Shown here piece by piece: positions 8,433-17,200 of a stretch of DNA of 64,000 bases. A model generated the notes under the pieces. It was not told where the DNA came from and did not search any database. It saw only the letters and a list, made by a program, of their open reading frames with translations. A program made the translations under genes and the position numbers. The DNA is taken from contig OZ244843.1 in NCBI GenBank assembly GCA_965220715.1, forward strand, positions 3,844,001 to 3,908,000, given 5' to 3'. Numbering within the stretch: position 1 is the stretch's first letter; each line of letters opens with the position of its first letter. The DNA comes from Bin5 sp965220715 (GTDB taxonomy: Bacteria > Chloroflexota > Anaerolineae > Caldilineales > Caldilineaceae).

Positions 8433-9347
8433 ATGACCGAACTCTCACTGCGCGGCGTCTTTGCCCCCACTCTTACGCCCGTCCGCTCCGACCTGTCCAT
8501 CGACCTGCCGGCATATATTGAATTCTGCAATCGTCTACTGGAGGGTGGCTGCCACGGGCTCGTGCTCTTCGGCACAAACAGTGAAGCAACATCATTTTCG
8601 GCGGGAGAACGTATGGCCGCGGTCGACGCGGTGATAGAAGCGGGCATTCCGGCGAGCAGACTGGTTGTAGGTACCGGCGCCGCTTCGATTGTCGAAGCCG
8701 CCGATCTGACCCGCCACGCGGTACAATCCGGTTGCCGCGGCGCCCTGACATTGCCACCTTTCTACTATCCGGGCGTTTCAGAAGAGGGTCTCTTTCGCTC
8801 ATTCGCAGCGGTGCTAGATCGCGTGGACGACGAGCGGCTGCGCATGTACTTCTACCACATCCCACAAGTGAGCGGCATCCCTCTTAGCCCGTCGCTGCTC
8901 ACTCGGCTGGCGGAGGCGTACCCTGGCCAGGCTGCCGGCGTTAAGGACAGCTCCGGCGACGTGAACACCCTGCTGGGACTGCATGAAGTGGCGCGAAACT
9001 TCCCTGGTTTCGCTGTATTCTGCGGAACGGAGGCCCTGCTGCTGAAGAACCTGCAGGGCGGCGGGGGCGGCTGTATCTCCGGCATGGCAAACGTTCTGCC
9101 GCATGTCATTCGCGATCTGTATGACAATTGGAAGGCAGCCGATGCCGAGGACCGCCAGAATCGTACCAATTGGGTCCGCGACGCCATTCTCGAATCCGGG
9201 TATAATATGATCGCGTCGCTCAAAGTCATTGTCGCAGACCAGACCGGCAGACAGGGTTGGAGCCGGGTCCGTCCGCCCCTGGTAGACCTGACCGAGGGGG
9301 AACAGGAGCAACTGCTTGCTCGCCTGTCGCCACCGGTGCCTGCCTGA
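8433..9347 (+). CDS. dihydrodipicolinate synthase/N-acetylneuraminate lyase family protein
   Basis: A 304-residue class I aldolase of the DapA/NanA TIM-barrel family. The Schiff-base lysine is Lys171 (AAGVKDSSGD) and the catalytic tyrosine is Tyr141 (MYFYHIP), with the family motif GTNSEATSFSAGER near residue 49. The start at 8433 is chosen because a GAGAGG ribosome site lies about 10 nt upstream and because conserved sequence begins right after it; longer in-frame starts would add an unrelated arginine-rich tail. It precedes a mannonate dehydratase and a nucleoside hydrolase on the same strand, so it is more likely a sugar-acid aldolase or dehydratase (2-keto-3-deoxy acid type) than the lysine-pathway DapA. 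Confidence 0.88.
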   Translation: MTELSLRGVFAPTLTPVRSDLSIDLPAYIEFCNRLLEGGCHGLVLFGTNSEATSFSAGERMAAVDAVIEAGIPASRLVVGTGAASIVEAADLTRHAVQSGCRGALTLPPFYYPGVSEEGLFRSFAAVLDRVDDERLRMYFYHIPQVSGIPLSPSLLTRLAEAYPGQAAGVKDSSGDVNTLLGLHEVARNFPGFAVFCGTEALLLKNLQGGGGGCISGMANVLPHVIRDLYDNWKAADAEDRQNRTNWVRDAILESGYNMIASLKVIVADQTGRQGWSRVRPPLVDLTEGEQEQLLARLSPPVPA

Positions 9348-9509
9348 TCTTCCCGTCTAAGCTGATTGCCCTGATACCAGGTCTCGAAGTAGGATTTGAA
9401 TCTTCTGCGCAGTACGGGACCGGTTGGAATCGTTCGCGGGATCCAAGTGTCAAGGCCAGCGTAGGCATGAAACTTGGAACTCTGAAATTTGGAGGAAAGG
9501 AGCCTTACT

Positions 9510-10487
9510 ATGTCACCGCAAATGCGTATCGGCCTGGGCCAGTTCAATGAATTGACCGATGAAAAACTGGCGTTCATCAAGCAGCTGGGCGCCGATGATT
9601 TCCTCATGAACACGCCGAGACTCCCAGGCGAGAAGCAATGGGAGTTTGAAGATCTCAAGGCGGCCTCGGATCGAGCAAAAGCGGCCGGGCTGCGGTTGAT
9701 CTGCCTGGAAAACGTTCCGGTCAGCTTCTACGACAAAGCGATGCTGGGCCTGCCAGGGCGAGACGAGCAGATCGCTCATATGCAGACGACAGTTGGGAAT
9801 ATGGGGCGAGCCGGGATTCCGATTCTAGGTTACCACTGGATGCCCAACTCGGTCTGGCGCACCCCGGACCCGGCGCCGTTGCGGGGCGGAGCGCGCGGCA
9901 CCCGATTCAATTTGGCGGAACATGATCCAGCTGAACTAACGCACGGTCGCGCCTATGACGCCGACGAAATGTGGGCCAACTACGAATACTATCTGGAGCG
10001 GCTTCTGCCGGTGGCTGAGGAGGCGGGCGTCACTTTGGCCCTACATCCTGATGATCCTCCGGTGGAGTCTCTTGGCGGCGTTGCCCGTATTTTCCGCAAT
10101 TTCGAGGGGTTTAAGCGGGCCATAGACCGCTTTGACAGCCCCAACCACGGCCTGGATTTCTGTATGGGCTGCTGGTCGGAAATGGACGGGCATGACTATG
10201 TCCTTGAAGCCATCCGCCACTTTGGAGGCAGGGACCGCATTGTCTACGTCCATTTCCGTGATGTACAGGGCACGGTCCCCTGCTTCAATGAGTGCTTTAT
10301 CAACGAGGGCAACGTAGATCCTTTTGAGGTGATGAAGACGCTGAAGGAAGTTGGCTTCACCGGATTCATGATCACCGATCACGTGCCTGCAATGGTAGAA
10401 GACACTAACTGGGGACACCGCGGTCGCGCCTATGCAATCGGTTACATGACGGCCATGCTCGAGATGGTAAATCGGCTTGCAGCGTAG
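9510..10487 (+). CDS. uxuA: mannonate dehydratase
   Basis: UxuA removes water from D-mannonate to give 2-keto-3-deoxygluconate in glucuronate breakdown. It is a xylose-isomerase-like TIM barrel with a metal centre. Family stretches present are LGYHWMPNSVWRT, ALHPDDPP, LDFCMGCWSEM and YVHFRDVQG, which carry the His, Cys, His and Asp metal ligands, and the C-terminal DHVP. The start at 9510 follows a GGAGGAAAGGAG site; a TTG seven codons earlier lies before that site and is rejected. At 325 residues it is shorter than the E. coli enzyme (about 394) but normal for the compact form found in Chloroflexota and Firmicutes. With the DapA-like gene upstream it forms part of a hexuronate route. Confidence 0.9.
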   Translation: MSPQMRIGLGQFNELTDEKLAFIKQLGADDFLMNTPRLPGEKQWEFEDLKAASDRAKAAGLRLICLENVPVSFYDKAMLGLPGRDEQIAHMQTTVGNMGRAGIPILGYHWMPNSVWRTPDPAPLRGGARGTRFNLAEHDPAELTHGRAYDADEMWANYEYYLERLLPVAEEAGVTLALHPDDPPVESLGGVARIFRNFEGFKRAIDRFDSPNHGLDFCMGCWSEMDGHDYVLEAIRHFGGRDRIVYVHFRDVQGTVPCFNECFINEGNVDPFEVMKTLKEVGFTGFMITDHVPAMVEDTNWGHRGRAYAIGYMTAMLEMVNRLAA

Positions 10488-10558
10488 AAGTGTACGACGT
10501 GCCGGGCGGATTTCATCCTTAGCAAGAATCAGCCATTGTCGCTACAGAATACAAGCCT

Positions 10559-11491
10559 ATGCGTTTTCCACCTCTTGATCCCAAGATCCTCCAAGACCGC
10601 CTTGAGCCACCCGTCGGCCCAGTTCGTATTGTTCTGGACACCGATACATACAACGAAATCGATGATCAGTTTGCCGTCGTCTATGCTTTGCTTTCGCCTG
10701 AGCGGCTGACCGTGGAAGCCCTCCACGCGGCGCCATTTCACAACAGTCGTTCCTCCGGTCCGGGTGACGGTATGGAGAAGAGCTTCGAAGAAATCCACCG
10801 TCTCTTGGCGCGTTTGCCGTCGATCGACAAGCCGAGGGATGCGTTTGTGATGCGGGGGTCTACGAAGTGGATGACGGATAGCGAAACACCGGTCGAGAGC
10901 GATGCAACCGCTGACCTCATCGAACGGGCACTGGCCTCGCCTCCGGACGATCCCCTCTATGTTGTCGCCATCGGCGCCATCACAAATGTTGCCTCGGCAC
11001 TGGTGCTGGAGCCGGCAATTCGACAGCACATCGTCTTGCTATGGTTGGGCGGGCACGCCCGCCACTGGCCGGACACGCGCGAGTTCAATCTGCGCCAGGA
11101 TCCGATTTCAAGCAGCATTGTTCTGGACTGCGGTGTTCCGCTGGTGCGGTTCCCTTGTATGGGTGTCGTCTCTCACCTCCATACAACCTTGCCGGAAATG
11201 ACCGCGCATGTGATGGGAAAAGGCGCGATCGGCGACTATCTCTACCAGATATACTGTGACTACCATGCCGACCAGATCGCCTATTCCAAGCAGATTTGGG
11301 ATTTAGCTCCGTTAGCGTGGCTGGTGAATCCCAAGTGGGCGCAGATGGAAAAGGTCAGTTCACCGCGCCTGACAGAAGCGATTGCCTGGGCCTTCGACGA
11401 GAACCGCCCGACTATTTCTTGTGCCCGCTATGTCGACCGCGATGGAGTCTTCCGCGATCTGTTTACAAAATTGGAGCAGGCTGCCTCTTAG
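10559..11491 (+). CDS. inosine-uridine nucleoside hydrolase family protein
   Basis: Nucleoside hydrolases split the N-glycosidic bond of ribonucleosides with a tightly bound Ca2+. The calcium-binding N-terminal signature is visible as Asp27-x-Asp29 with Asp35-Asp36 (LDTDTYNEIDDQ), in a chain of normal length (310). An interior IGAITNVASAL segment also fits the family. The spacing of the first Asp cluster is slightly longer than in the classic DxDxxxDD arrangement, as in a subset of bacterial homologues. It lies 71 bp after mannonate dehydratase and may be in the same transcript; the CHAD gene follows 44 bp later. Substrate, whether purine or pyrimidine nucleoside, is open. Confidence 0.85.
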   Translation: MRFPPLDPKILQDRLEPPVGPVRIVLDTDTYNEIDDQFAVVYALLSPERLTVEALHAAPFHNSRSSGPGDGMEKSFEEIHRLLARLPSIDKPRDAFVMRGSTKWMTDSETPVESDATADLIERALASPPDDPLYVVAIGAITNVASALVLEPAIRQHIVLLWLGGHARHWPDTREFNLRQDPISSSIVLDCGVPLVRFPCMGVVSHLHTTLPEMTAHVMGKGAIGDYLYQIYCDYHADQIAYSKQIWDLAPLAWLVNPKWAQMEKVSSPRLTEAIAWAFDENRPTISCARYVDRDGVFRDLFTKLEQAAS

Positions 11492-11535
11492 TCGTAAACT
11501 ATCAGTCGGCCAAACTCTTCAGGTTGATTCCCCCG

Positions 11536-12456
11536 ATGAAATTCTCGCTCATGCGATACGAAGCACCGTCCGATTCGCTGCGTCGTATCGTACTCGATCA
11601 GATCGACGGGGCAATTCTTCAATTGGCGCGCGATGATAATCTGAATGAAGGGATTCACGAGGCGCGCAAGCACTTTAAGCGAATCAGGGCGGTGTTGCGG
11701 TTGTCGCGCGGCGCGCTGCCAGTCGAGACATACCGTTCCGAAAACCAGTTCTTCCGTGATCAGGGCCGTATTCTCTCTCCTATTCGGGACAGCGCGGTCT
11801 ACATCGAAACAATGGATATGCTCCGACGGCGGTACGGGCTACAAGTTACCGACGCGTCTTTCTGGCGTCTGCGGCAATCGTTTGTAGAGGAGCACGGCTC
11901 CGTCTTGAAGAGTTTCGCCGGGGACGAGTGGCTGCTCCCCTCCGTGATCGAAGCTCTCAGGGATGCGCGACGCAGGGCATTGGACTGGAGGTTTCGCGCT
12001 ACCGGCTTCTCTCTTTTCGCAACCGGGCTTCGCAGGACCTATGGCCGCGGCCTGAAAGAAAAAAAGGTCGCATATGCCCAACCCACCACCGAGAATTTCC
12101 ATGCCTGGCGCAAGCGGGTCAAATATCTCTGGCACCAGTCTCAGATCCTGCAGCCACTCTGGCCCGCGCTGATGAAAGCGGTGGCGCAGGACTGTGACCT
12201 GTTGGCCGATAGACTGGGCGACGAGCATGATTTGGCCGTGATGCAAGAGTCTCCGCTTGTCCAGGAAATGCAGGGCGCGAACAGGGGGCATGCTGAAGTT
12301 TTCTCTTCGATTGTCTCTCGCGAACGAAGCCGCCTGCGCCGCGCGGCTACTCCTCTGGCCGAGCGAATCTATGTCGAAAGCGCTAACCGTTTCGTTGTTC
12401 GCGTCGAAGGCTATTGGCTTGCATACCACTCGCAGGGCCTCACAGACCCTAGGTGA
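11536..12456 (+). CDS. CHAD domain protein
   Basis: CHAD domains are helical, strongly basic bundles that bind inorganic polyphosphate. The signature is clear at residues 38-54 (GIHEARKHFKRIRAVLR, with His and Arg/Lys) and again in the second half (FHAWRKRVKYLWHQ), which reflects the internal duplication typical of the domain. The whole 306-residue protein is one CHAD unit with no CYTH domain. The ATG at 11536 is chosen because upstream in-frame sequence overlaps the nucleoside hydrolase gene and lacks similarity. The following HD gene begins at or near its stop. A polyphosphate-kinase-like head protein lies 3.4 kb downstream, giving the region a polyphosphate theme. Confidence 0.9.
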   Translation: MKFSLMRYEAPSDSLRRIVLDQIDGAILQLARDDNLNEGIHEARKHFKRIRAVLRLSRGALPVETYRSENQFFRDQGRILSPIRDSAVYIETMDMLRRRYGLQVTDASFWRLRQSFVEEHGSVLKSFAGDEWLLPSVIEALRDARRRALDWRFRATGFSLFATGLRRTYGRGLKEKKVAYAQPTTENFHAWRKRVKYLWHQSQILQPLWPALMKAVAQDCDLLADRLGDEHDLAVMQESPLVQEMQGANRGHAEVFSSIVSRERSRLRRAATPLAERIYVESANRFVVRVEGYWLAYHSQGLTDPR

Positions 12457-12476
12457 AAGGCGCGACCCGCATCTCC

Positions 12477-13082
12477 ATGACAAGTGAACGACTGGCATGT
12501 CAACTGCAATTTATACTCGAAATTGATAGGCTGAAGGGCATCCTGCGCCGTTCGCTGCTGCTGGACAGTGGTAGGCGCGAGAACTCCGCCGAACATTCCT
12601 GGCATCTGGCGATAATGGTCCTGGTTCTGGCCGAACATGCTAACGAGCTTTTCGATGTGTTACATACTCTCAATTTGGTACTAATCCACGATATCGTCGA
12701 GATTGACGCCGGCGATACCTACGCCTATGACGCGGAAGGCCATGCGGACAAAGCTGAACGGGAGCGTGAGGCGGCGCACCGCATCTTCGGTCTGCTGCCG
12801 GCCGAGCAGGCTGCGGAGATGATCGAACTCTGGGAAGAATACGAAAGCCAGCAAACACCGGAGGCCCGTTTCGCATTGGCGATGGACCGTCTCATGCCCC
12901 TGCTGCACAACTATCATTCAGGGGGCGTTACCTGGCGGGAGAACCAAGTCACTGTTGCCCAAGTAGAAGAGCGCATGGCGCCGGTCTCACTCGGCTCCGA
13001 AGCGCTCGGGCAAGCCGTCACCGCAGTAGTGGAGCAGGCAATCGCAGCCGGCCTGCTGCCCCATGCCTGGCCTAAGCAGTAA
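12477..13082 (+). CDS. HD domain metal-dependent phosphohydrolase (YfbR-like)
   Basis: The 201-residue protein carries an HD-domain signature: His in AEHSWHLA, the His-Asp pair in VLIHDIVEID and a later Asp in MDRLMPLLHNY. The layout matches small HD proteins related to YfbR/HDDC2, which act as 5'-deoxynucleotidases. The start is uncertain: ATG 12477 is taken here, but a GTG at 12453 overlapping the CHAD stop (GTGA) would add eight residues. Overlap or near overlap with the CHAD gene implies co-transcription. The tandem HD and acidic DAGDTYAYD segment support metal-dependent phosphate-ester hydrolysis. The substrate remains an inference from family. Confidence 0.85.
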   Translation: MTSERLACQLQFILEIDRLKGILRRSLLLDSGRRENSAEHSWHLAIMVLVLAEHANELFDVLHTLNLVLIHDIVEIDAGDTYAYDAEGHADKAEREREAAHRIFGLLPAEQAAEMIELWEEYESQQTPEARFALAMDRLMPLLHNYHSGGVTWRENQVTVAQVEERMAPVSLGSEALGQAVTAVVEQAIAAGLLPHAWPKQ

Positions 13083-13099
13083 CTCCAAATTCAGAACCC

Positions 13100-14977
13100 A
13101 TGCGCATAATCGAACGCGCCGACAAGACCCAGAATGCTGCGGGCAGCGGAGGAAACGCGCGGATCAACTCCTTATCCAGGAGATCTCGCCTCCCTAGTCC
13201 GGGACTTGGTTCGCCCAAGCGTTACCACGGGGATTTCGGATTCTGGGCTGCCTTCATCGTTCTCCATTCTCTACTTTTTCTGCCTGTCGTCCTGATGGAC
13301 CGCGAGGATGGGGCGTTTCTGCCGACAATCCACCTTGCCGGCCAATCTCTGGACCAGGTCTGGCGGCAGCTTTTTGTGTGGCGCCGAGAACCTGACCTGT
13401 TGCGGTTCAATTCCGAAATCATACTCTTTGCCGCGGTGTGGACGTTCTGGCTTTCGTTGCGAAAGAGCGTAATCCGTTACGCCTTTGTTTTCCTATATGT
13501 CCTAATCTTTCTCTACTACCTTTATGAGGGTGTGACTTTCACGTTCTTCAGCGTCGAGCCTGTCTTCTATGCTCAGCTGAGAATGGCAACGGAAGGTTTC
13601 AGTTTTTTCTTGGAGAACGCCCGAGTTACCACTGCATTTGTTGCCGGAACCTTGCTGCTCATCGTTGGCGGCGCAGTCCTGGTCGCACGGTTAGCTCGGT
13701 ATGTGTTGCCTGACAGCGGCCCGGGTCCGTTCTCAGGCGCTATGCTTGGTCTGCTGGCGGCAATCGTGGTCATTCAGGCAATCTTCCTCCCAGACCGGAT
13801 ATCACGTCCGGAAATGGTGTTCAGCAGTATCGTCGCCAAAATGGCTCGAAACATTAGCGAATCCCAGCGCGTGCATGACAGTGTAAAGCGATCTGATAGC
13901 GCCAATGTACGCCTCGTCTATGACTACGGGCGCTACAATTTGGCCCAGCACCCTCCCATCTATATCATTTTCAGTGAATCGTACGGCACAGTGCTTTATA
14001 AGAGAACAGACTGGTGGGTTCGATACAAGGCGCTATCGCAGCGACTGGACAAGAAACTGGCCGACGCGGGCTGGCACGTCTCTTCGGCCCGTAGCTTGGC
14101 GCCCACGTGGGGGGGCGGTTCCTGGATGTCGTACACAAGCGCACTCTTCGGTCTTCGCATCAGTTCGGACCCTCAATACTATGCCCTGCTGGACAGATAT
14201 CAATATGAGGAGTACCCGGATATGGGCAGGTTTCTGAAAGGGCAGGGCTATCTTTACTACCGCCTTACTGCGCTGTCAATGGGACTGCCCGAGTCACAAT
14301 GGAGGAAATACGCCTCCTTCTATGGGGTGGACCGCTGGCTGCAGTATGAAGATCTGAATTATGTTGGTCCCGAGTATGGATGGGGACCTGCGCCGCCAGA
14401 CCAGTACTCACTGAATTTTGCTCGCGAGACGATGCGCAGCGAGACCGAAGGGCCCTACTTGTTCTTTACAATTACACAAAACTCTCACTATCCTTGGACC
14501 CCGCAACCCAGGCTGGCCGAGTCGTGGCAGCAGTTGAGCAGGCCAGGACCTGCGCCGCCACCCTCGACAGAACTGATTGAACACAGTGAGCGCCGTCAGA
14601 ACTACTGGAATGCCATCGAGTATCAACTTGAGATGCTTACTGATTTTATCCTCACCGAACCGAACGACGACGCCATTTTTGTAGTTGTAGGCGATCACCA
14701 GCCGCCTCGAGTCTCCAGGCGAGAGGACGGCTGGGACACGCCAATGCACATCATTTCCAAAAACGGCGCATTTGTTGCATCATTTGAGGAGTTCGGCTTT
14801 AAGAGCGGTCTGGCAGTGTGGGAGTCGGAGCCGTCTTTCCGCCACGAAGGCTTTTACTCCCTGTTTGTCCGTCAACTACTGGCAGCGTACGGTAACGGTG
14901 GAGATCTGCCCCGCTATCTTCCCGAGGGTGTCCGCATCGACGAGGAAGCGCACCAGCCAACTCCGCCCGCGAATTAA
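13100..14977 (+). CDS. membrane sulfatase/LTA synthase-like phosphoglycerol transferase family protein
   Basis: A 625-residue protein with a basic N-terminus, about five transmembrane segments within residues 45-235, then an extracytoplasmic alkaline-phosphatase-superfamily domain. The domain begins with IYIIFSESYGT, has a Gly-rich nucleophile region (PTWGGGSWMSY) and ends with the metal motif VVVGDHQPP. This layout is that of LtaS/MdoB-type enzymes that transfer phosphoglycerol or other head groups to envelope glycans. The usual Thr nucleophile of LtaS is not obvious; Ser in GGGSW is the likely counterpart. It starts 17 bp after the HD gene and is followed by a YceI lipoprotein 67 bp later. 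A cell-envelope role is inferred. Confidence 0.8.
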   Translation: MRIIERADKTQNAAGSGGNARINSLSRRSRLPSPGLGSPKRYHGDFGFWAAFIVLHSLLFLPVVLMDREDGAFLPTIHLAGQSLDQVWRQLFVWRREPDLLRFNSEIILFAAVWTFWLSLRKSVIRYAFVFLYVLIFLYYLYEGVTFTFFSVEPVFYAQLRMATEGFSFFLENARVTTAFVAGTLLLIVGGAVLVARLARYVLPDSGPGPFSGAMLGLLAAIVVIQAIFLPDRISRPEMVFSSIVAKMARNISESQRVHDSVKRSDSANVRLVYDYGRYNLAQHPPIYIIFSESYGTVLYKRTDWWVRYKALSQRLDKKLADAGWHVSSARSLAPTWGGGSWMSYTSALFGLRISSDPQYYALLDRYQYEEYPDMGRFLKGQGYLYYRLTALSMGLPESQWRKYASFYGVDRWLQYEDLNYVGPEYGWGPAPPDQYSLNFARETMRSETEGPYLFFTITQNSHYPWTPQPRLAESWQQLSRPGPAPPPSTELIEHSERRQNYWNAIEYQLEMLTDFILTEPNDDAIFVVVGDHQPPRVSRREDGWDTPMHIISKNGAFVASFEEFGFKSGLAVWESEPSFRHEGFYSLFVRQLLAAYGNGGDLPRYLPEGVRIDEEAHQPTPPAN

Positions 14978-15044
14978 ACCAAATGCCTGCGGCCGGGGAG
15001 CCTCGACGGAATATGGATTTAACGTGTATAACGGCACTTTCTGC

Positions 15045-15812
15045 ATGAGAGCGAAATCTTTACATCTCTTACTTCTGCTGGCCATACTGTTGGCAGCCAG
15101 TTGTTCCGACCGGCGTGCCGCTTCAACGCCGAGCGAATCGACTTCTTCCGAAGCGCTGCAAGAGGAGTTACCTTCGGAAGAAATGAAAATCTCGGCCGAA
15201 GCGGCCGCAGCGTTTGAAGAACTGGAACCAATCACGATGGATGAGGAGGAAGCATGGCGGACGTTTCGCATCATCCCCGGCGAGTCGAAGGCCGTCTATA
15301 TCGTCGACGAGGAGCTGTTTGCCGGCGCTACTAGCAAGTACGGTTTAGCAGTTGGCAATACCGAAGTGGTTGGGGAAACGCACGACCTTGAAGGGCTGTT
15401 TCAGATCGATTTGTCCCGCCCTGCGATCGGGTCAAATCGCTTCGCAGTCTACTTACCGACCCTGAGCACAGACCAAGTCCTGCGCGACGGATGGATTCGG
15501 GAGAATGCATTGGAGTCGAAAAGGTTCCCACTGGCGGTATTCGCCGCGGGGCGAGTCCTCAAAGGGCCGGGGAACTATCAGGAGGGTGAAGAGACCCGTT
15601 TCCAATTGGAGGGCGACCTGACGCTGCGAGGCATCACAATGACCACTGTTTGGGACGTGACGGCCAGGCTGGACGAGAGTACAATCAGAGGCACGTTGCA
15701 GACTCGTCTGCGAATGACCGATCTGGGATTTGATCCCCCAAACTTTGCCAACACGCTAACCGTTCAGGATGAATTCACAGTCCGCATTGATTTTGTTGCC
15801 CACGAGCAATAG
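15045..15812 (+). CDS. YceI-like family lipoprotein
   Basis: The protein starts with a basic n-region and a leucine-rich signal ending in a lipobox (LAASC, Cys20), so it should be lipid-anchored outside the membrane. After an acidic Ser/Glu linker (residues 21-60) comes a YceI-like lipocalin-type beta barrel: typical elements are the opening RIIPGESKAVYIVDE, GLFQIDLSR, RDGWIRENALES-KRFP and the later LTLRGIT and TTVWDV strands. YceI proteins bind isoprenoid or other amphiphilic molecules. The start at 15045 is set by the signal peptide; earlier in-frame codons overlap the sulfatase gene. The next gene begins 9 bp downstream, indicating an operon. Confidence 0.85.
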   Translation: MRAKSLHLLLLLAILLAASCSDRRAASTPSESTSSEALQEELPSEEMKISAEAAAAFEELEPITMDEEEAWRTFRIIPGESKAVYIVDEELFAGATSKYGLAVGNTEVVGETHDLEGLFQIDLSRPAIGSNRFAVYLPTLSTDQVLRDGWIRENALESKRFPLAVFAAGRVLKGPGNYQEGEETRFQLEGDLTLRGITMTTVWDVTARLDESTIRGTLQTRLRMTDLGFDPPNFANTLTVQDEFTVRIDFVAHEQ

Positions 15813-15821
15813 CTATTTCAG

Positions 15822-16838
15822 ATGGCCAGAAACCTACGAGACAGTAGCCAGCCTTACACTGCGCATCCCTTTGCTACTGCAAGCTCAGATACCCCTTTGC
15901 CTGCGTTCGCGGCGCCAGTCGAAGCAGAAGGAATCGCCCGGGCCAGAGCGCTGGCTACAGGACTGAAGAGACGCTTGAAAACTGCCCAACTGCCAGCGCC
16001 AGTTGTTGAGGCCTCCTACTTGTTAGAGGAGAGCCGGGATCCGGACTGTCCTCTCTTGGAGCGACTCCGGATTCTGGGTTTGCTCGCCTCAGTTCTGGAC
16101 CACTACTTTGTAGATCAGGCGCCGGCGCTGGCTGAATCAGAACAGGAGGATATTGCGGCGAAGCTTGATCCCCTCTTGCAACAGGCCTATGTGGATCTCG
16201 ACGACTCGCTTTTGCCGGCACTGTCGGAGGAGTTTCGCATAAACATACGCCAGCCGCATGAGCTGGACAGACAACAACACGAATACCTGCGCCGCTTCTT
16301 TCGCCAGCAACTATACCCGATGTTGACTCCTTTAGCTGTCGACCCAGGGCATCCATTTCCCTTCATCAGTTCTCATAGCATCAACCTGCTGGTTCATCTA
16401 AGAGGCCCTGACATCGGTATAGGTCCCCTATCCTACGCCCGCATCAAGGTTCCGCGTCTCATGTCCCGTTTCGTTTCCGTGCCGTCGTCGACTGAGATGC
16501 GGCAATTCATCTGGAGCGAAGATGCGGTGGCGGGCTTTCTGAACGAACTCTTTCCTGGAATGCAGATCGAAAGCGTATTTCAATTCCGCGTCCTACGCGC
16601 ATCGAGTGGAGCCGGAAGCGGCGACGAGCTGGAGGCGCAGAGCCGAGGGCTGCGCCATCAGCAACTGGCTCTACCAGTGGCACGGCTGGAAGTGGAGACG
16701 GCAATGCCCGAATCCGTGGTCGAATGGCTGGCATCTCAGTTGCCAGTGCCGCTTCAACGCTGCTTTCATAGTGTCGGCCGGCTGGCACTGTTACAACTGG
16801 TCGATCTGGCCAATCTAGCTCATACCTGGAATCAATGA
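15822..16838 (+). CDS. polyphosphate kinase 1 N-terminal and head domains only (no catalytic domains)
   Basis: The 338-residue protein aligns by eye with the first half of PPK1. The N domain is recognisable in PLLERLRILGLLASVLD (equivalent to the PPK stretch before the helix bundle), and the H domain in QQLYPMLTPLAVDPGHPFPFIS, SINLLVHLR, YARIKVPRL and LPVARLEVETAMPE. The chain then stops cleanly where PPK1 would enter its C1/C2 domains, which hold the autophosphorylated His and the ATP site; those are missing here and not present in the following 360 bp. PPK1 is normally near 700 residues. A catalytic role is therefore unlikely; binding of polyphosphate or interference with a full PPK1 is possible. 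It follows YceI by 9 bp. Confidence 0.8.
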   Translation: MARNLRDSSQPYTAHPFATASSDTPLPAFAAPVEAEGIARARALATGLKRRLKTAQLPAPVVEASYLLEESRDPDCPLLERLRILGLLASVLDHYFVDQAPALAESEQEDIAAKLDPLLQQAYVDLDDSLLPALSEEFRINIRQPHELDRQQHEYLRRFFRQQLYPMLTPLAVDPGHPFPFISSHSINLLVHLRGPDIGIGPLSYARIKVPRLMSRFVSVPSSTEMRQFIWSEDAVAGFLNELFPGMQIESVFQFRVLRASSGAGSGDELEAQSRGLRHQQLALPVARLEVETAMPESVVEWLASQLPVPLQRCFHSVGRLALLQLVDLANLAHTWNQ

Positions 16839-16874
16839 CAACCTTCTTGGCCTCATCTGCAATTGGGGCGAAAA

Positions 16875-16903
16875 TTGACAGAGATAGTAGGCTGTGATAC
16901 CCT
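16875..16903 (+). promoter_or_regulatory. putative sigma70 promoter of serS leader
   Basis: TTGACA (16875-16880), a 17-bp spacer, then TACCCT (16898-16903). Initiation near 16910 would give a leader of about 290 nt, the usual size for a T-box riboswitch ahead of the ATG at 17201. Confidence 0.5.
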
Positions 16904-16909
16904 GCGAGC

Positions 16910-17148
16910 GTAAGGGAAATAGATTGCTGTGACTGGGGAAATGGACTGTTCGCTCGACTTTTCAGAGAGTTGCCGGCCGCTGCGAGGCAACAGGCGACGA
17001 ACGGTATAGCGCCCCAAGAGCATCCGGCACAAGAATGGCCGGACGGCACCGCCCCGATAACGGCGCAATGAGGCAGATAAGTTTTCTGCGAACTCAGGTG
17101 GTACCACGGGTCCTCTCGTCCTGAACTGGCGAGAGGATTTTTTCTTTT
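16910..17148 (+). promoter_or_regulatory. T-box riboswitch controlling serS
   Basis: The conserved T-box antiterminator sequence is present at 17096-17110 (AGGTGGTACCACGG), directly followed by a terminator hairpin and U-run at 17111-17148. Upstream, 16949-17001 can form the base of a stem I (GTTCG pairing with CGAAC). Uncharged tRNA-Ser would pair with the UGGU bulge and stabilise the antiterminator, turning serS on when serine is short. The variable base U can wobble-pair with the G discriminator carried by both tRNA-Ser genes at 18678 and 18791. I could not assign the specifier codon with certainty. Confidence 0.88.
17111..17148 (+). terminator. T-box leader intrinsic terminator
   Basis: An 8-bp stem (TCCTCTCG with CGAGAGGA, 17111-17118 and 17130-17137), an 11-nt loop and an 11-base T-rich tail (17138-17148). 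The 5' arm competes with the antiterminator pairing of the T-box sequence. Confidence 0.88.
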
Positions 17149-17200
17149 GGCATGGCAAGGCATGTCCTGGCCACCTACATTCAATCTGCAGGAGCGAGAG

